Positions 13,841 to 26,647 of a stretch of DNA of 64,000 nt are shown piece after piece. The first letter of the stretch is position 1; every line of letters begins with the position of its first letter. Source of the DNA: Anopheles merus. Lineage: Eukaryota > Arthropoda > Insecta > Diptera > Culicidae. Where the stretch lies: contig NW_024427676.1 of the NCBI RefSeq assembly GCF_017562075.2, positions 25,508 through 89,507 of the forward strand, written 5' to 3'. A program made the translations under genes and the position numbers. Below the pieces are notes generated by a model. It was given only the letters and a program-made list of their open reading frames with translations. It did not search any database and had not been told where the DNA came from.

Positions 13841-16800
13841 ATGCATGCGGCCAGGATAGTAGCCTGCCTGCTCGTCCTGTTCGGTGTGCGGTCCAGTGTG
13901 TGCAGTTTGCCGTGCGATTTCATAGATTCGGTCAACATTACCGATGGCGAACGGTTGCCGAATGATGAGATCCGGCACAACGGTGTGATCTACAACAAGA
14001 CGTACTACCGGGTGATTGATTACGACTACCAGGACTTTGCTACGAAAAGGTACGTGCCGAACTATGTGCGCGGCTGCCTGTGCGCGGTGCGGATCTGTGT
14101 GCGGCTGTGCTGCGGCGAGCACGAGTATCTCGGCAAGCGGTGCACGCACACGGACGACTATCTGCCGATCCTGGTGAACGTGAGCGCGACGGAAGCGGTC
14201 GATCTGCGGAACCATTCACTGTACGGGTTCCTGTACGGGAAGCCGTGCGAGCAGGTGTACGAGCTGCTGCCGGAGGAAAGCTCGGCCGACGAGTGGAGCA
14301 TCGCGAGGGTAAGTTTGGGGATGTCGTTGGGAGTTGCAGCTTTATTGAGGAGAATGTTCAGGGAATTTTAAACTTATAAACTGGTATTAAAGATCCCGAC
14401 CAAGCATCTCGATCGTGATCCAGAAACAGGAATAGTTCTTACAGTCTTTTAATATAATTCTTTGTTTGACATCAAGGCCTTTTCTCTAATACCATTTATA
14501 CCATTTATTTTGGAGAATTCTTTAAGGAATACCATTTTAGGTTGAACATTGTTTATAGTTTCTAATGATCGTAGCAAAACATTTTAAACGAACAAAGACA
14601 TCAATCATCTAATCATCAAAATAAGACCCCGTCGATAAGATCGCACAGGCCGTACATACCGGTTGACCAAATCTAAGTAGGCACCTTTATGTTAGGGTCG
14701 GCCAAAGCTTCAAGAGGAATCGTTACTAGGGAGATTCATTATACAGACGTTTCGAGTGCATGGCAACTTAAGAGCTTAAAAGCGCATTAAAATCCCATTG
14801 ATTTGGAGATAATTATAGGCTTGACAAGTGACGTAGCGTCGTGTTATTTACGAATCTCAAGGTCTAGGAAGTAAGATTATTTCAGAATACGTCAAATTCC
14901 AACGGGTGAACTTCCACATGATCTACCTTCAACAGTTCTGGTGGTCAGATTGGCATGGCTGAAACCCGAACAGCTAGAAGATTCGAAGATGAAACGAATT
15001 AACGAATGATAATTAATATCGCAATCCTGGTTTGATTGTGTATTGTTACTTCCTTCACCGTGTTTCGAAATGATGGATGAGGGTTTTGGTAATGCTTGGT
15101 TGTTTTATTTTTGAATTCGTTTTGCAGTCAGGCTTTTAGATTGTGGTGTGTGGTTAACACCTTTGATTTGCTAAGCGGCTGCCGCGTACGAACGTGTGAG
15201 GGGCACAACAATTTGCCAAAACACACACAAGCGCGTGTTAACTTGATCGTGAAGATTCGCAAGAAGCAGTGTGTCGAAAATCATTCGAATTAATTTTATG
15301 ATCATCATTTATGTGACTGATGGGGAGTTTGACACACACGACGGTTACAGTTATGGGTAAGAACATTAGAAAAGAGGAATTGATGGGGATGGCTCAAATA
15401 ATAATGGAAGCAATCACGGGTATGTACTTAACCGACATGCAGAAGTAATTTTACGACATTCTTCATCCGCAGTAGGTATCTCTGCTCGTTCGAGCGAACG
15501 CACGCACCGAAGGCCGGAAGGTGACTGAGCTGAGGTGCAAATTTGAAGTGCTACGATAATAATGATAAATGCTGAGATATGCAATCCTGAGGCTCGATGA
15601 TGAGTCGTTCCTCCACCGGGTCGAGTGCGGCTTTAGTGGGTTCTACTATTTGCCCTTACACTTAGCACATCTGCGTCCGCGTGTGAGGCTTTTGGGGTGG
15701 TTTACACAGTATCGCAACACTTGATATTGGCTGATGGGCGGATTTCCCGCCTTCTCTGATTGAGAATGGTTTGGATTTTTGCCCATTTGTAGCGTTAATT
15801 TGATTTAACACCTTCAGTGTAGTTAAAGTTATACATTTTATTTCGATGTGTAGTAAGCGGTGCTGTAGTGAAGCCCAGGCAATGCATAGCGAAACATCAA
15901 CCGATCGTGGATGTCAAAAGATCACGGAAGGATGAAACGATCAATCGCAGATTGTGTCATGTTGTAGCTTTTTTTCTGTAAGATTGTTTTGAAATCTACC
16001 TACACACATATTTTTGTTCCTCCCCCTTATTTCGTAAATGATTACCTGAAGACTCGCATGAAAACACAATACGATGATGCTAACATGATCATCCCTCCTT
16101 TCCGGTTGATCTGTGTACACGAGCGTGTCAAATGTGAGCACCATCTTCAGATGACTAACACTCGAAAAAGATCACATGCAACCATGCTGTGTGACGTAAA
16201 TCGGCAAAAAGCTTCTCTAAATATAGCGGGTTAGTTTGTTGATTGAGTATAGGCATGTTTCAAGAAGTCATTGAGGTCATGTCTCTGTACCTTTTTGGTT
16301 TCTATACTCCAATCTTCCAAATTCCAAATAACTAATTTAATGTGCACCTCTTCGCTCCCGAACAGAACGGCAGCCTTATCATTGCGGACGAGCTGCTTAT
16401 CCCACGGAACCAGTACTGCCTAGCGCCGAGACAGAATAATGGCTTCGCTTCCGGACTCGTCTGCTTCACCACGAACGAAGAATTCAAGTACAATCTTTAT
16501 CCGGTCGGTAAGTAAAAGGCTCGGCTGGGACCAATTTCGGCTTAATTAGAAGTTTTGTGCGGTTTGGTATAATTTCCAGTGGGCAGGAATCACACTGGGC
16601 GCGTGTTTGCCCAACTTGCAATGTGTAAGGCGAGTCGAAGTTTATGACTGCTAAACGACAACCGGGCACAATATTGACATTGGTACCGGGTGTATTGAGC
16701 TAGCACCACTTACGGCCCAACGCATAGATACACTTCCCCATGTTATCGTACAGTGTGACCTTGGCTTTGCATGCAGCATCTCGTACTCCGAACAATATGA

Positions 16801-19800
16801 CCCTCTGTGTAGTGTAGTGTTTCGCAAATGTGGCCAATTTGTACGCTGTCATCTACCACGCGGGGTGCTCTTCTGTCGCTTCCCGAGTCTTTTAATGTCT
16901 TCCGGCCCGATAATAATCTCGATCCGTTGCCATCTGTCTGTATGTCTGGCCTTGGTACTATCCAGACAAAGGTAATAACCTAGTCGAGACCAATTATCGA
17001 TAACCCGGGATGGGTGGGTTTGGTTTGACATTGGGCACAGGTCACACCCTGTGGCATAGATAGCGGGTACCGAAGGGTATAGATCGTGAGAAGCAGAATG
17101 ACTGGAAGTTTCCAGGGTAAAGGTTCTAAATTATTCCACCAGAAGCCAGAACGATGAGTGTTGGCTTCTAATTCACTGGGTGGGACAGTTTGGGTTTCCC
17201 CTTTGGGAAGAGGAAAGCTAAAATTATTGCCAATCATGCTCGGGCGAACTCCGATGACGTAAAAACTAATTTGCATTGGCACGTGTTAAGTGGCCGTGGT
17301 GTTGTTAGGGAAGATCCCACACTCATTTTTATCATACTTGAAATGATCTGTATTGTGTCTTGTTTAATGGATTAAAGTGGTCCAATTGAGAAGAACATGA
17401 GACCAATGCTGTATTCTGTTGCTATGATCGTTTGTTTTCTCTTTTGATATGTTTTACTTTTTGTTTGTTTTGCTTTACTTGTTCTTTGCATTTATGTTAT
17501 GCGTCATACAATATTTTATTATAAACTGACTTGCTTTTTATTATTTTTAATGCTCTTAAGTTAGTTTCTTACATTCTTATCATAGTTTTATGCTTGGTAA
17601 TTGTTCAGTTGTACATTATAACATCTATCGAACAATTTTGAATATTTCATTAGTCTTAATTTTGTATTATTGTTCTTTATTTACCATTTTCTCTTTATTT
17701 ATCACGCTCTTAAGTTAATAGTCCTTTCCCGAAAAGCGTTCTCAGAAATAATTGATAAACATACTATGAATTAGGGGTTCAATAAATTCCCATAAACACA
17801 GGTTCTTTGAACGTTTGTGAACAGTCTAATCAACCGAATAAAAATTCTTTCCGCACATAAAGCCGAGCCTAATCAGGGATCGAAGAATGGTACTAACTGC
17901 GTAAAAGAAACCCTCCTCCGTCCTACCGTTCGATAACGGAAGCAGTGCTATTTGTTTTGGAAGCACGTGGGGTTTGGCTTTACAGCGAGGTATACTGTTT
18001 ATTTTACGCTACCCACAGTGAAGGGAGTGGCCAGGAAGGGCTTTTACCACCGTGACATCCTTTGCCACTGATGTAACTCTGGGCGAGTCTACTGGGCGAG
18101 TGAACTATAGCAGCATTTCCAAATTTAAATACAATTTTCCCGCTCCAGGCTTGTTTCGTGCAGCGTGACCATATGCTGCTTATGATTGTGAGGGTTGGCA
18201 GCAGGGGCTAGATGGTCATCATCTTTTGTCATTCATTAACATTTTTGGCGCCATCGAAAAATGCCAGCCGGTGGTGCAGTCAATAGGTGGAGTGGAGTTG
18301 GTGTATTAAATTACATCGTATTTGCTCTCCCAGCTGGGGCGAGTGAGCATCAAAATGGTATGTGATACCGATGCCACGATAAATAGATTGGTTTCGGGCA
18401 GGGATGACTGATAAAACCATATCAAATTGGGTCGGTGAGCGATAGGGTTATATGGGGCGCCAATTATGGTGTAGTTTTTTGGGGTGGAAAATTGCTGTAG
18501 AAATTGCTATTTACTAAAATGCTGCTAAAGCCTTCCGCAAAGGTTTCAATTTACAAGAAGAAAACATTATAATAATAAACCTCACTAACGTCATCAGCAG
18601 TAAATGAGCATTCTATTTTCATTCAGCCTGAAACTCCCTTAACTATCATTTATTAGCCTAATGGAGTGGCGCTTCCAGAGAGTATAATCATTCCTTCGCT
18701 ATGTTGCTGCTCTCTGCGGTAATGACTGATATAGCAACAGGAGACAGTGGTGATGATTAATTAGAGAACTCGTATCGTTTGATCGCTTGCTAGTGTCCGT
18801 TTCCCATGGTGAAACTCTCCGGGGTAGGTGTGAAGTTATGATGGTGCTACGAATCACAGATGGCATTTGGAGTTCCTTTCATGCCACAAGACTCATCCGT
18901 ATCCACATGGGGTGCAACCTTATCAACTGTTGACATTTCCCTCCACGCAATACACATGTTAATCTTGCTAATGTGTTGGACCCGAATGTGGCCGAGTTGG
19001 GTGGTCATGACTTATGCCTATCTGCCCCACGTACACCCTAATCGCCCAATTTACTGGCGGCAATAAAGTACTTTTTTCCTGTGGTGGCGTTCCCAACTGT
19101 TTGGAAGCCGCCACAAATCGAATGCCAATCATAATCAGCGTCCTGTTTGCTAATTGTATCCCGCCGGTCCCGTATGTGCGGGGCGAGGTCGTTTTGATTA
19201 GCCAATCCCACGCACACTCACACTAATCGCTGTCGATCGTTCGCAGGCATGCTGCTGTCCGTTCCGTTCCTGCTGCTCACCTTCTTCGTGTACGCCTGCA
19301 TACCGGACCTGCGGAACATGCACGGCAAGTCGCTGATGTGCTACGTGCTGGGCTTGAGCGTCGGTTACACCGTACTGTCGATGGTGCAGCTGCGTGTCTT
19401 CCCCGGGTTGAGCGCGTCCTGCGTAATCTCCGGGTACATCGTTTACTTCTCGTTTATGGTCAGCTTCTTCTGGCTGAATGTGATGTCGTTCGACATTTAC
19501 TGGACGTTCAAGTAGGTGGTCCCGCTATGCCAATCTTCGTCGGGGGCTGTGTTTAATCGAAAGCGTTATGCTTGTTTGATTCTCTCCCATCGCTCCCGCA
19601 GAGGCGTCACGGGTGTTCGCAGCTCGGAAACGAAGAAATTTCTCCTGTACTCACTGTACGCCTGGGGCTGCCCGATCCTGCTGGTAGCGACGGCAATTAT
19701 AGCGGATTACACCGACATCTTGCCGATCTATTTGCGGCCCCAGTTTGGTACGACCAGGTGTCTCTTTGTTGGTAAGTAATTGTAATTGGTGAATTGGGCG

Positions 19801-22800
19801 GGTGAAATGCTAACCGATGTTCTGTTTCTGGATTTTAGAAAACAAGCTGATTGAATTCCTGTATCTGTACATGCCGCTGCTGATTCTGGTGTTTATGAAT
19901 GTGGTGTTTTTCGTCATTACTGCGCTGCGTATCTACAAGATACAGTGCGAAACTTCGGTGGTGCGCCGGGGTGACTCGAAACGGCACACCAAACTTGACA
20001 ACGACCGCGATAGGTAAAAATCATAAGAATTGGAGAAGATAGGGATTTTACTGGAATAATTTATAGCGCGATATAAAAAACATCAAATGTCCTGGAAGAA
20101 ATTGGTAGGAGCTACGGAAGATATAAGAACAGCACTAGTAGTAAGTTTATAAAAAGATCACTAGTGGGGCGATTGATAGGACCTAATCTGCAATATTTTA
20201 AAATTAGAATCTTAGCACCATGTGCTCAACACAGGCAGACAAAGAAGAAGAATCATAGCATCTTCCTTAGAAGTATCTTAAGTATAGATAGAAGGAGTTA
20301 ATCCGGATTTAACGATGAACATGTGAAGCTAAAGCAGAGTTGAATTCGCATTATTTCACTTCTTGAGGTCTAAGTGATCTATGATCTAAGTAGCCCAAGC
20401 AATCTTTTATGGGCTTGGTAGACACGCTTCTTAAGATATTCCCAGTAAGAGTTTCTTAAAGACCATCCTTTCAGGCTACATCTTGTGCATATCAATTTGT
20501 TCCGCTTATAGGGTTACGCAAAATAATTGCAGGGATATTTAGAAACTCTCGTAGTATAGGAGCGTTCCCGTAGTATTGTCGATAATTCGCACTACTTCAT
20601 AACATGCCTGTCGTGGGTTTAGGCTTCATATAGATCGTTCCCCCGTAGGAGTTACTATCCGGCTGCGTAGACGCCAAATAGAAGTAGAAACTCCAGGGTG
20701 TAAGCTAAGGTATTATTAAAAAAAATCTTCCCAGTTGTTTCTGCTACTATGCACATCGCAGGACACTGATTTTGAACCAGTGCCGGACGTGAAACTGACG
20801 CTAAATCCATGCTGAATCTGGCAATAATGCTGAACTCGCATTAATCCTGGAGCTGATCATGCATCCATACCAATCCTGAAGTTAATTTCCAATCTATACC
20901 GATCCTAATATTCATCCTGAACCCATAACGATCAAGGAACTGATCCTGAATTCAAACCCATTCTGGAATTAATGCTGCTCCTATATAGGTCTTAGAACTG
21001 TTCCATACTGATGCTGGAGCTGATCGTTATTATTGGTGCTGAAGCTGAACATGCATCTATCTTCTTCTTCTTCTTCTTCTATTTGGCGTAACGTCTTACG
21101 CGGACCGGCCGGCATATACAGGGTTTTGAGACTTAAGTCATTACCACGCAGCCGAAAAGTCAATCCTTGCTACGGGGGGACGGTTCATTCTAGGCTTGAA
21201 CCCATGACGGGCATGTTATTGAGTCGTTCGAGTTGATGAATGTACCACGGGATCGCCCCTCTACATGTACCTATACTAGATCTGTAACTGATCCCTGAAT
21301 ACATTGCCGTGCTAGAGAATATTTAGAATCCATACCAGCCCTGGAACTGATCCCGAATTCGTAACGGACCTGGAACTGGTTTTGCACCTGTGACGGTTTT
21401 CTTATATCATTTTGCAAAAAAAAAAAAACTGTACCTGACCTGTTTCAGTCCTGGCCCAGGAACCAGTACAGTAACTGTTTTGATCCTATGTAACTGATTC
21501 AGCTACCATACTGGCCAATTCTCGGCAGCAGTTGCTTAAAAAACGCAGCGTAGTTTAGGCTTAGCTTTCCAAGTATACAGGAAGTCACAAAAATAATACC
21601 CGTAATCCTTACTATTGCGACTTGAGCTTACATTTCTAGCTGCCGAGCCAAATTCCATTAGACGTGCTTGAAATTTGTTTTAAACTAAATAATCACATAG
21701 TTTATAATTGAAATAATTGCTGATAACCAAGTCAAAAGAAAGGCCGATAGGAGGGTAGGATGAGGGGAAAGGAAATAGGATAAGACACTTTTTTTCCGAG
21801 ACAGGTTCCAACGGCAATACAGTAGAACGTCGATTATCCGGGGGCGGATTAACCGGCGGGCGGCTTAACCGTGCGCATAAATGTGACAGCTGTTCAAACA
21901 TACGGCGAAAATTTGCAGCGATAGTCAAGTGGGCAACCAGTTTTTTGTGCAGCTCTGTAGTGTCTAATGGTATTTTTAAAATTCATTTTTGTTCATGAAC
22001 AGTTGTTAAATCTGTAGTTATTGACTAAAATAATATTCTGCTAACTATTAATCGATTAATTCAAAGTGAATTAATCATAAAACTAGTGAATTTTATAATT
22101 TTTACATGAATTTGACATTTCTTGGACGATTATCCGTGCAAATCGATTAACCGGCAACCGTCCGGTCCCGAGCTGCCCGGATAATCGACGTTCTACTGTA
22201 TTAAACGCACGTTAAATGTAATTCCAACCTTCTGAATCTCTTACACACTATCTCAGTAGCGTTTTGTTGTAGATCAGTATCTTGTACACAACAAAAATTA
22301 ACTACGATAGGAACAAGGAGAACTTCAAAACCGTAACGATGTAAACACGTGTTGATAAGATCCGTGACACGTAAATCATTACAGACAGGTGGTTTGACCT
22401 TGTGCTTTGTTTATTTCTCTTCTAGATTCGGACTCTACCTGCGACTGTTTATCGTGATGGGAGTCACCTGGTCGCTGGAGATTATCTCCTGGGCCGTCGA
22501 TAATAATGCCTGGATATTTTACGTCTCGGACGTGTGTAACTGCATTCAAGGATTTCTCATTTTCGCCCTGTTTGTGTTGAAGCAGAAAATTAAACGATTA
22601 ATCTACAAAAAGTAAGTACCATCGCGCTAGTGTATAGTGCGGTGACACCCGGTGTATGTCTATTGTGCCGCTGTGACTCGAAGAGCCGGAAGAACCATTT
22701 GCCGCTTTTAGTACATATCAACCATGATATCTATCTGTTGTTCTACCACATCCGTGGCGTACGTCGATACCACTTGATCTCGCGATTGTTTCGATTTGAA

Positions 22801-23655
22801 TCTTTTCCTTCTCTTATCCTCTCTCTCTTTCTTTGTTTGTCTCTTTCTTGCCCATTGCGATCCATGTTTATGTGTGCCTGTTTGTGTGTGTGCGCCTGTG
22901 TGTGTCTTTTGTGTATGTGTGGATCTTAAGGAAAGGGGACAATACTACTACGTGACCCGGGTGTATATGTTCGTGCTGTGATGCTCGATGATGATGCTCT
23001 CCCTTGTGACATTGTGCTGTCTCTTGCTTCCGGCGTGCTGTTCGTGCTGTCGTCTTTTCATTGGCCGTGGGGATGTTTGTCAGAGGTGATCAGAGGTAAC
23101 CCGAAACCGAACTGGACGCTTGTTTGGTTTGCCAAACTGTACAATTACTGACAATTGCCCCCTCCCATGGGCGGTAGTGGTGTGTAGCTTTGCTTGGTTT
23201 CTGGTGATGATCGTTGCGATAAACCTGTCCTTTTGTGTAAGCTTTTAATGTTTCAAGGTGGTGAAGTCTAACATAATCCCCTATTTCTGCTGCCCCTAAT
23301 CTCTCTCTCTACACTCCCTTATTTTGGGTAACTACTGCGGAATAACGTTTATCTGTAATCTGTTGATTAACAAACAATGAAAAGGTGTTTGGAAACCACC
23401 TAACAAGTTCATTATCAAATCTAATAATTTCTACGCTAAGCGCTTGCCGCTTTTCTGCCCGTTGTGTGCTAACAGAACAAAACGTTTGTCTTGCTTCGTT
23501 TCTTACTCCCCGTCCCCAGGTTCGGCATTCGGGAAATCCGACAGGAGCAGAAGACGTCATCGTGCAGTACGCGAACAACGGCCACCATGGTTTCGTCCTA
23601 CCAGGAGTCCAAGTCGGACAACCCGCTGGTTACGCGTGAGTCGAACGCGATCTAA
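13841..23655 (+). CDS. Methuselah-like G-protein-coupled receptor (mth-A), 7 exons, 513 aa
   Basis: This gene encodes a cell-surface receptor of the insect Methuselah family. Coding exons: 13841-14308, 16366-16507, 19247-19511, 19602-19771, 19839-20013, 22426-22611 and 23520-23655. All introns are GT-AG, and the spliced frame is 1542 nt, ending at TAA 23653-23655. Residues 1 to about 22 form a signal peptide. The ectodomain (to about 203) has the family's clustered cysteines, including a GCLC...CVRLCC block, and N-glycosylation sites (NIT, NKT, NVS, NHS). Helix 1 starts near 205, helix 2 near 233 (GKSLMCYV), helix 3 at about 264-290 (SFFWLNVMSFDIYW), helix 4 near 305, helix 5 near 354, helix 6 near 411 and helix 7 near 439. 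Cys262 and Cys344 are placed for the usual extracellular-loop disulfide. The tail is about 45 residues, Ser/Thr-rich. The start ATG is followed directly by the signal peptide. Unlike its two paralogues it has an extra phase-2 intron of 90 bp (19512-19601) after helix 3, and three introns above 2 kb loaded with repeats. Family assignment is secure; ligand and exact orthologue are unknown. Confidence 0.93.
16508..19246 (+). other. Intron 2 of mth-A (2.7 kb), no nested gene seen
   Basis: Phase-1 intron with donor GTAAGT and acceptor TTCGCAG. It contains T-rich sequence at about 17400-17720 and moderately GC-rich patches, but no domain-bearing open frame on either strand. Confidence 0.7.
20565..20690 (+). 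repeat. Degenerate SINE200-like element
   Basis: It lies in intron 5 of mth-A. It shares the order of motifs seen in the other copies here: a GTAGTA.TGTCG head, an AACATGC..GTC.TGGGTTTAGGC block (degenerate tRNA box B), a GTAGGA.TTACTATCCGGCTG block, and a CCAAATAGAAG end. Confidence 0.6.
20760..21520. repeat. Decayed tandem repeat (CTGATCCTGAA-type) in mth-A intron 5
   Basis: Short motifs such as TGGAACTGATCC, CCATACCGATCCT and ATCCTGAA recur with many substitutions and irregular spacing. This looks like an old minisatellite with a unit of roughly 25-30 bp. The array continues on both sides of the SINE copy at 21058-21252, so the SINE appears to have inserted into it. Confidence 0.6.
21058..21252 (-). 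repeat. SINE200-like element, reverse orientation
   Basis: Read on the - strand it has the box-B-like GGGTTCAAGCC and ACATGCCCGTCATGG motifs, the GTAGCAAGGATTG/CGTGGTAATGAC body, and ends in (GAA)n. It lies inside the decayed tandem repeat of mth-A intron 5. Confidence 0.7.
21820..22198. mobile_element. pogo-type non-autonomous DNA element (MITE)
   Basis: The element is 379 bp with inverted termini beginning CAGTAGAACGTCGATTATCC at the left. The same sequence appears inverted at the right end, with perfect match for the first 24 bases and further partial inverted similarity (GGATTAACCGG versus GGTTAATCG) inside. A TA dinucleotide flanks each side (21818-21819 and 22199-22200), as expected for Tc1/mariner-pogo target duplication. 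The terminus closely resembles the pogo/Tigger type. There is no transposase reading frame, so it must have been mobilised in trans. It lies in mth-A intron 5. Confidence 0.88.
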
Positions 23656-23905
23656 GGCGGCTGCAAGAGAGCGCAAGAAACGATCGGCAACAGGCGTTCG
23701 ATCCCCGCGAAGGTGTTTGTTTTGCGCCAAATCTCATATACGATGACCGAGCGAGACATTGTTCCAAACCAAAGAACGAACGTGAGAGAGAAAGAGAGAG
23801 GCGAAACAGCTCGGCTCTATCAATCGGCTCTTGACGGTAGCTCCTTCTGGACTGCGACGATCATCACCATCATGATGTTGTTGATGTTTGCAAGGAACGT
23901 ATAAG

Positions 23906-23935
23906 CGCAACAACAACAACAACAACAACAACAAA
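23906..23935. repeat. (CAA)n microsatellite
   Basis: About ten CAA units in the inferred 3' UTR of mth-A. Confidence 0.93.
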
Positions 23936-24229
23936 AACAGTATTTCTTGTTAGATGTAGTACAAAAATGTGTGTGTGAAATGGAAAAAAAACGAATGTAA
24001 AACAACTCAAACCTACCTCACCGCTGAAAAGAGCTAAAAGCAGGGGAAAACAAAAGTAAAAAAAAACACCCCTTTGCAAAAGTTGTTTCGCCGTGAAGAT
24101 CGCATTTATGTGGAAAGTGCAAAGGATGACAAGAGGAAAATTGACAGATTTAGTTTTAACCGATGTGACGTAGTTTGTAAAGTGTACTTAGACGTTATTG
24201 AATTAAGAGGATCACCCGAATCCAAAACC

Positions 24230-24235
24230 AATAAA
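24230..24235 (+). promoter_or_regulatory. Poly(A) signal AATAAA for mth-A
   Basis: First consensus hexamer downstream of the mth-A stop, 575 bp after it. Confidence 0.6.
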
Positions 24236-24250
24236 CAATGCACGTAGAAA

Positions 24251-26647
24251 CTTTAAAACAAGTTCAAATGTTCATTAGCTGAGTCTCATTGGATTGCGAT
24301 GCGTATGCAAAGAATGCACTGTAATGCGATCGATCCTCGCGGAACCGTAACCCTTAGTTACAGCAAATGCACTTAAGATCGTAACACTGCACCGGCATAT
24401 GTGGTGCTTGTTGTATTTCCCATAAATATTATGACTCCATCGCACATTACTCATGCACCACTGTTTCATCTTCTCCGGGGCCAGTTTCGGGTGAAAGCGG
24501 AAGTTCAAACGCATGCAATGAAATGTTCCGAAAATAAGGAAGATCCTCTTTCACACGCCCCGATTGTTTACTGGTTATAAGGAACCGGGCACCGTAGGTG
24601 CGGGGGGGGGAAGAGCTCGCAACGGAAATGGGAACCACTCACACGCAAATTGTTAAACAATTGGTTCTAACGAAATGTGGCGGAGGCGGTGGTAGCATGA
24701 GGATGATGATGATGATGGGACCAAAGGCAGCCAAACGAATGATCATGGTTTGTGTTGAAGAGAGGGAATGATTACATTTTTCACGATAACATAAACAAAC
24801 ATTCATCTCTTTCTGCCGGCGGGAAACGTTATGTTGGACTGGGGGTTTCCCGAACAATAAAAATAGAAAAGGATTTTTTTTTTTGAAAATTCTGCATAAA
24901 TGGTATGAGTAAATGTAAACATTGTTGTGCGGGGCATTAAACAGGTTGAAGAGCTGGAAAATGATCAGTTTGAAATAGTCGTTAGCATGTGGGATTGAAT
25001 AAAAATTTTAAACTATTAAATATTATGGAAAACACTAAAAATATTCAATGCACAATATTGCAAAAATTTAATGCCCATGATCAGAATAATTCAAAAGGAC
25101 CAAAAGTTAACAGATAAAATATTGAAATAAGTAAAAATTCTACATTCCCATGCTTCTAAAACATAACATATAAAAAAAAAAGAAACGCACAATTATATTC
25201 AACAATTAAATATTGAATAAAGTAAAAGATTATTATGCTATTAAATACGAAAAAAAGCAACATGAAACAATCTTACCAGAAAAAAGCTCCCTACAAAAAA
25301 CCCTCCGATATCAATGGAACGACTTGTTTTCCAAACACTTTCTTATCAATCATCATCGGCAAACATTACATGCAGCGGATGGCTTGCAGTCGCAGAGGGA
25401 GACATTGTCGCCTTTTACACACGCACACGCGCGAGACTGGGTCAATCGGACGTTGTTTGGTGTAAAGTACCGTGAAGTGAAACATAAAATAAATTGTAAA
25501 ATTGAGATTGTGGTAAAAATGATTGGAAGAGGAAGAAGAGGCAAGCAAAACAAACGCACACAAACATACAACAGAAACCATAAGGCATAAGGAACATGCG
25601 GGCGTGTGTGTGTGTGGTCGTGTCGATTGTTTATTGACTGTAAAAAGTGTAAAGCGCCAACGCGTTTCCCTGTAACATAAACACTCTGGCTGACCGGGTC
25701 TAATGTCGGTGAAAATACCAGAGGGTGTGTGTGTGAGTGGGGGGGCAATATAAAGAGAGCAAGAGCATCGGTATTTAATTAGACTTTCATTGTGCAACTA
25801 TTAGGACTATGAGGGACTGAGTGCAGGAGGAGCTCATAATAAAGGCCGCAGAAGCGAGCCGCGCGCTAAATATCTTGAGTTCCTGTGTTCACACTTTGGT
25901 GTAATTATGTCGTTGGTGAAGGACGACGAAACATAAAACTTCCATGCCCGCGCGAAGGGAAGGTCGCTGGGGCGGATCAAGCGGCTGCTTCACCGAAATG
26001 ATTCATCCGCGCGGCTTGGATCGCGGTGATGTGTAAGTGTGTCCGCGACTCCAATATCTTTAGTAGTGGTTGAGTCTGCGAACCAACCATTTCGGTTGGT
26101 GATGTGCAAAGCGAAACGATAAGAATTCCGCCGGAATTGAAATATACACACAGCTACAGCGCAGCTGGATGATCTGTTCCGTTGTTTCGACTCCAAAACC
26201 GCGTGCCCCAATCCCAAAACCGCGTCATCCCGCGTTTGTGCAGGGTGTGATGTGTGGTGCGCGCGTGCGATATTGTTGAAAATAGCTACAAGCAGCGGAC
26301 ATCAACAACATCGCAGCAGTACGCGTTCGACCGTGGCCGCGAGCTGTTCTTCTGCCTGGACTTCCTGGTTTGGGGAGTTGTGTTGCGCGCAAAAAAAGGG
26401 TGTGCAAGCGTGCGAACGTTGCTACGGTGTAGTAGCATGCGGGCAGCAGCAAGTAGGCGGTGCAGTGATGATTGATTAGTAAGTGTGATTAAAAAAGCAA
26501 AACCGTGTGTGTGTGTGTGTTTTGATGACTTAAATGATAGGGTCTGAGCGGTGCGAAAGTAAAGCGTGTTAATAAAACAAGGGTCACGAATACTTACGGT
26601 ACAAATTGGGTTCGGGCGCGCGCGTCAAGAGCCCCAAGTGAGCTGTG
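24251..26647. other. Intergenic DNA and putative 5' UTR of mth-B
   Basis: Nothing coding is supported. The stretch is AT-rich to about 25.2 kb, mixed with GT/CA runs (for example near 25605 and 25725), then GC-richer from 25.85 kb. The part after about 26.2 kb leads directly into the mth-B start codon and is the likely leader or promoter. No TATA or strong initiator motif was recognised. Confidence 0.45.

Larger units (their letters stand above)
23656..24250 (+). other. 3' UTR of mth-A
   Basis: Sequence from the mth-A stop to just after a canonical AATAAA at 24230-24235. It includes a CAA trinucleotide run at 23906-23935. The extent is inferred from the first consensus poly(A) signal. Confidence 0.6.

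Noticed and set aside
24165..24185. Resemblance to miR-989 (GATGTGACGTAGT) in the mth-A 3' UTR
   Set aside because: Only 13 bases match, the 3' part differs, no hairpin partner lies nearby, and the match is sense rather than a target complement.
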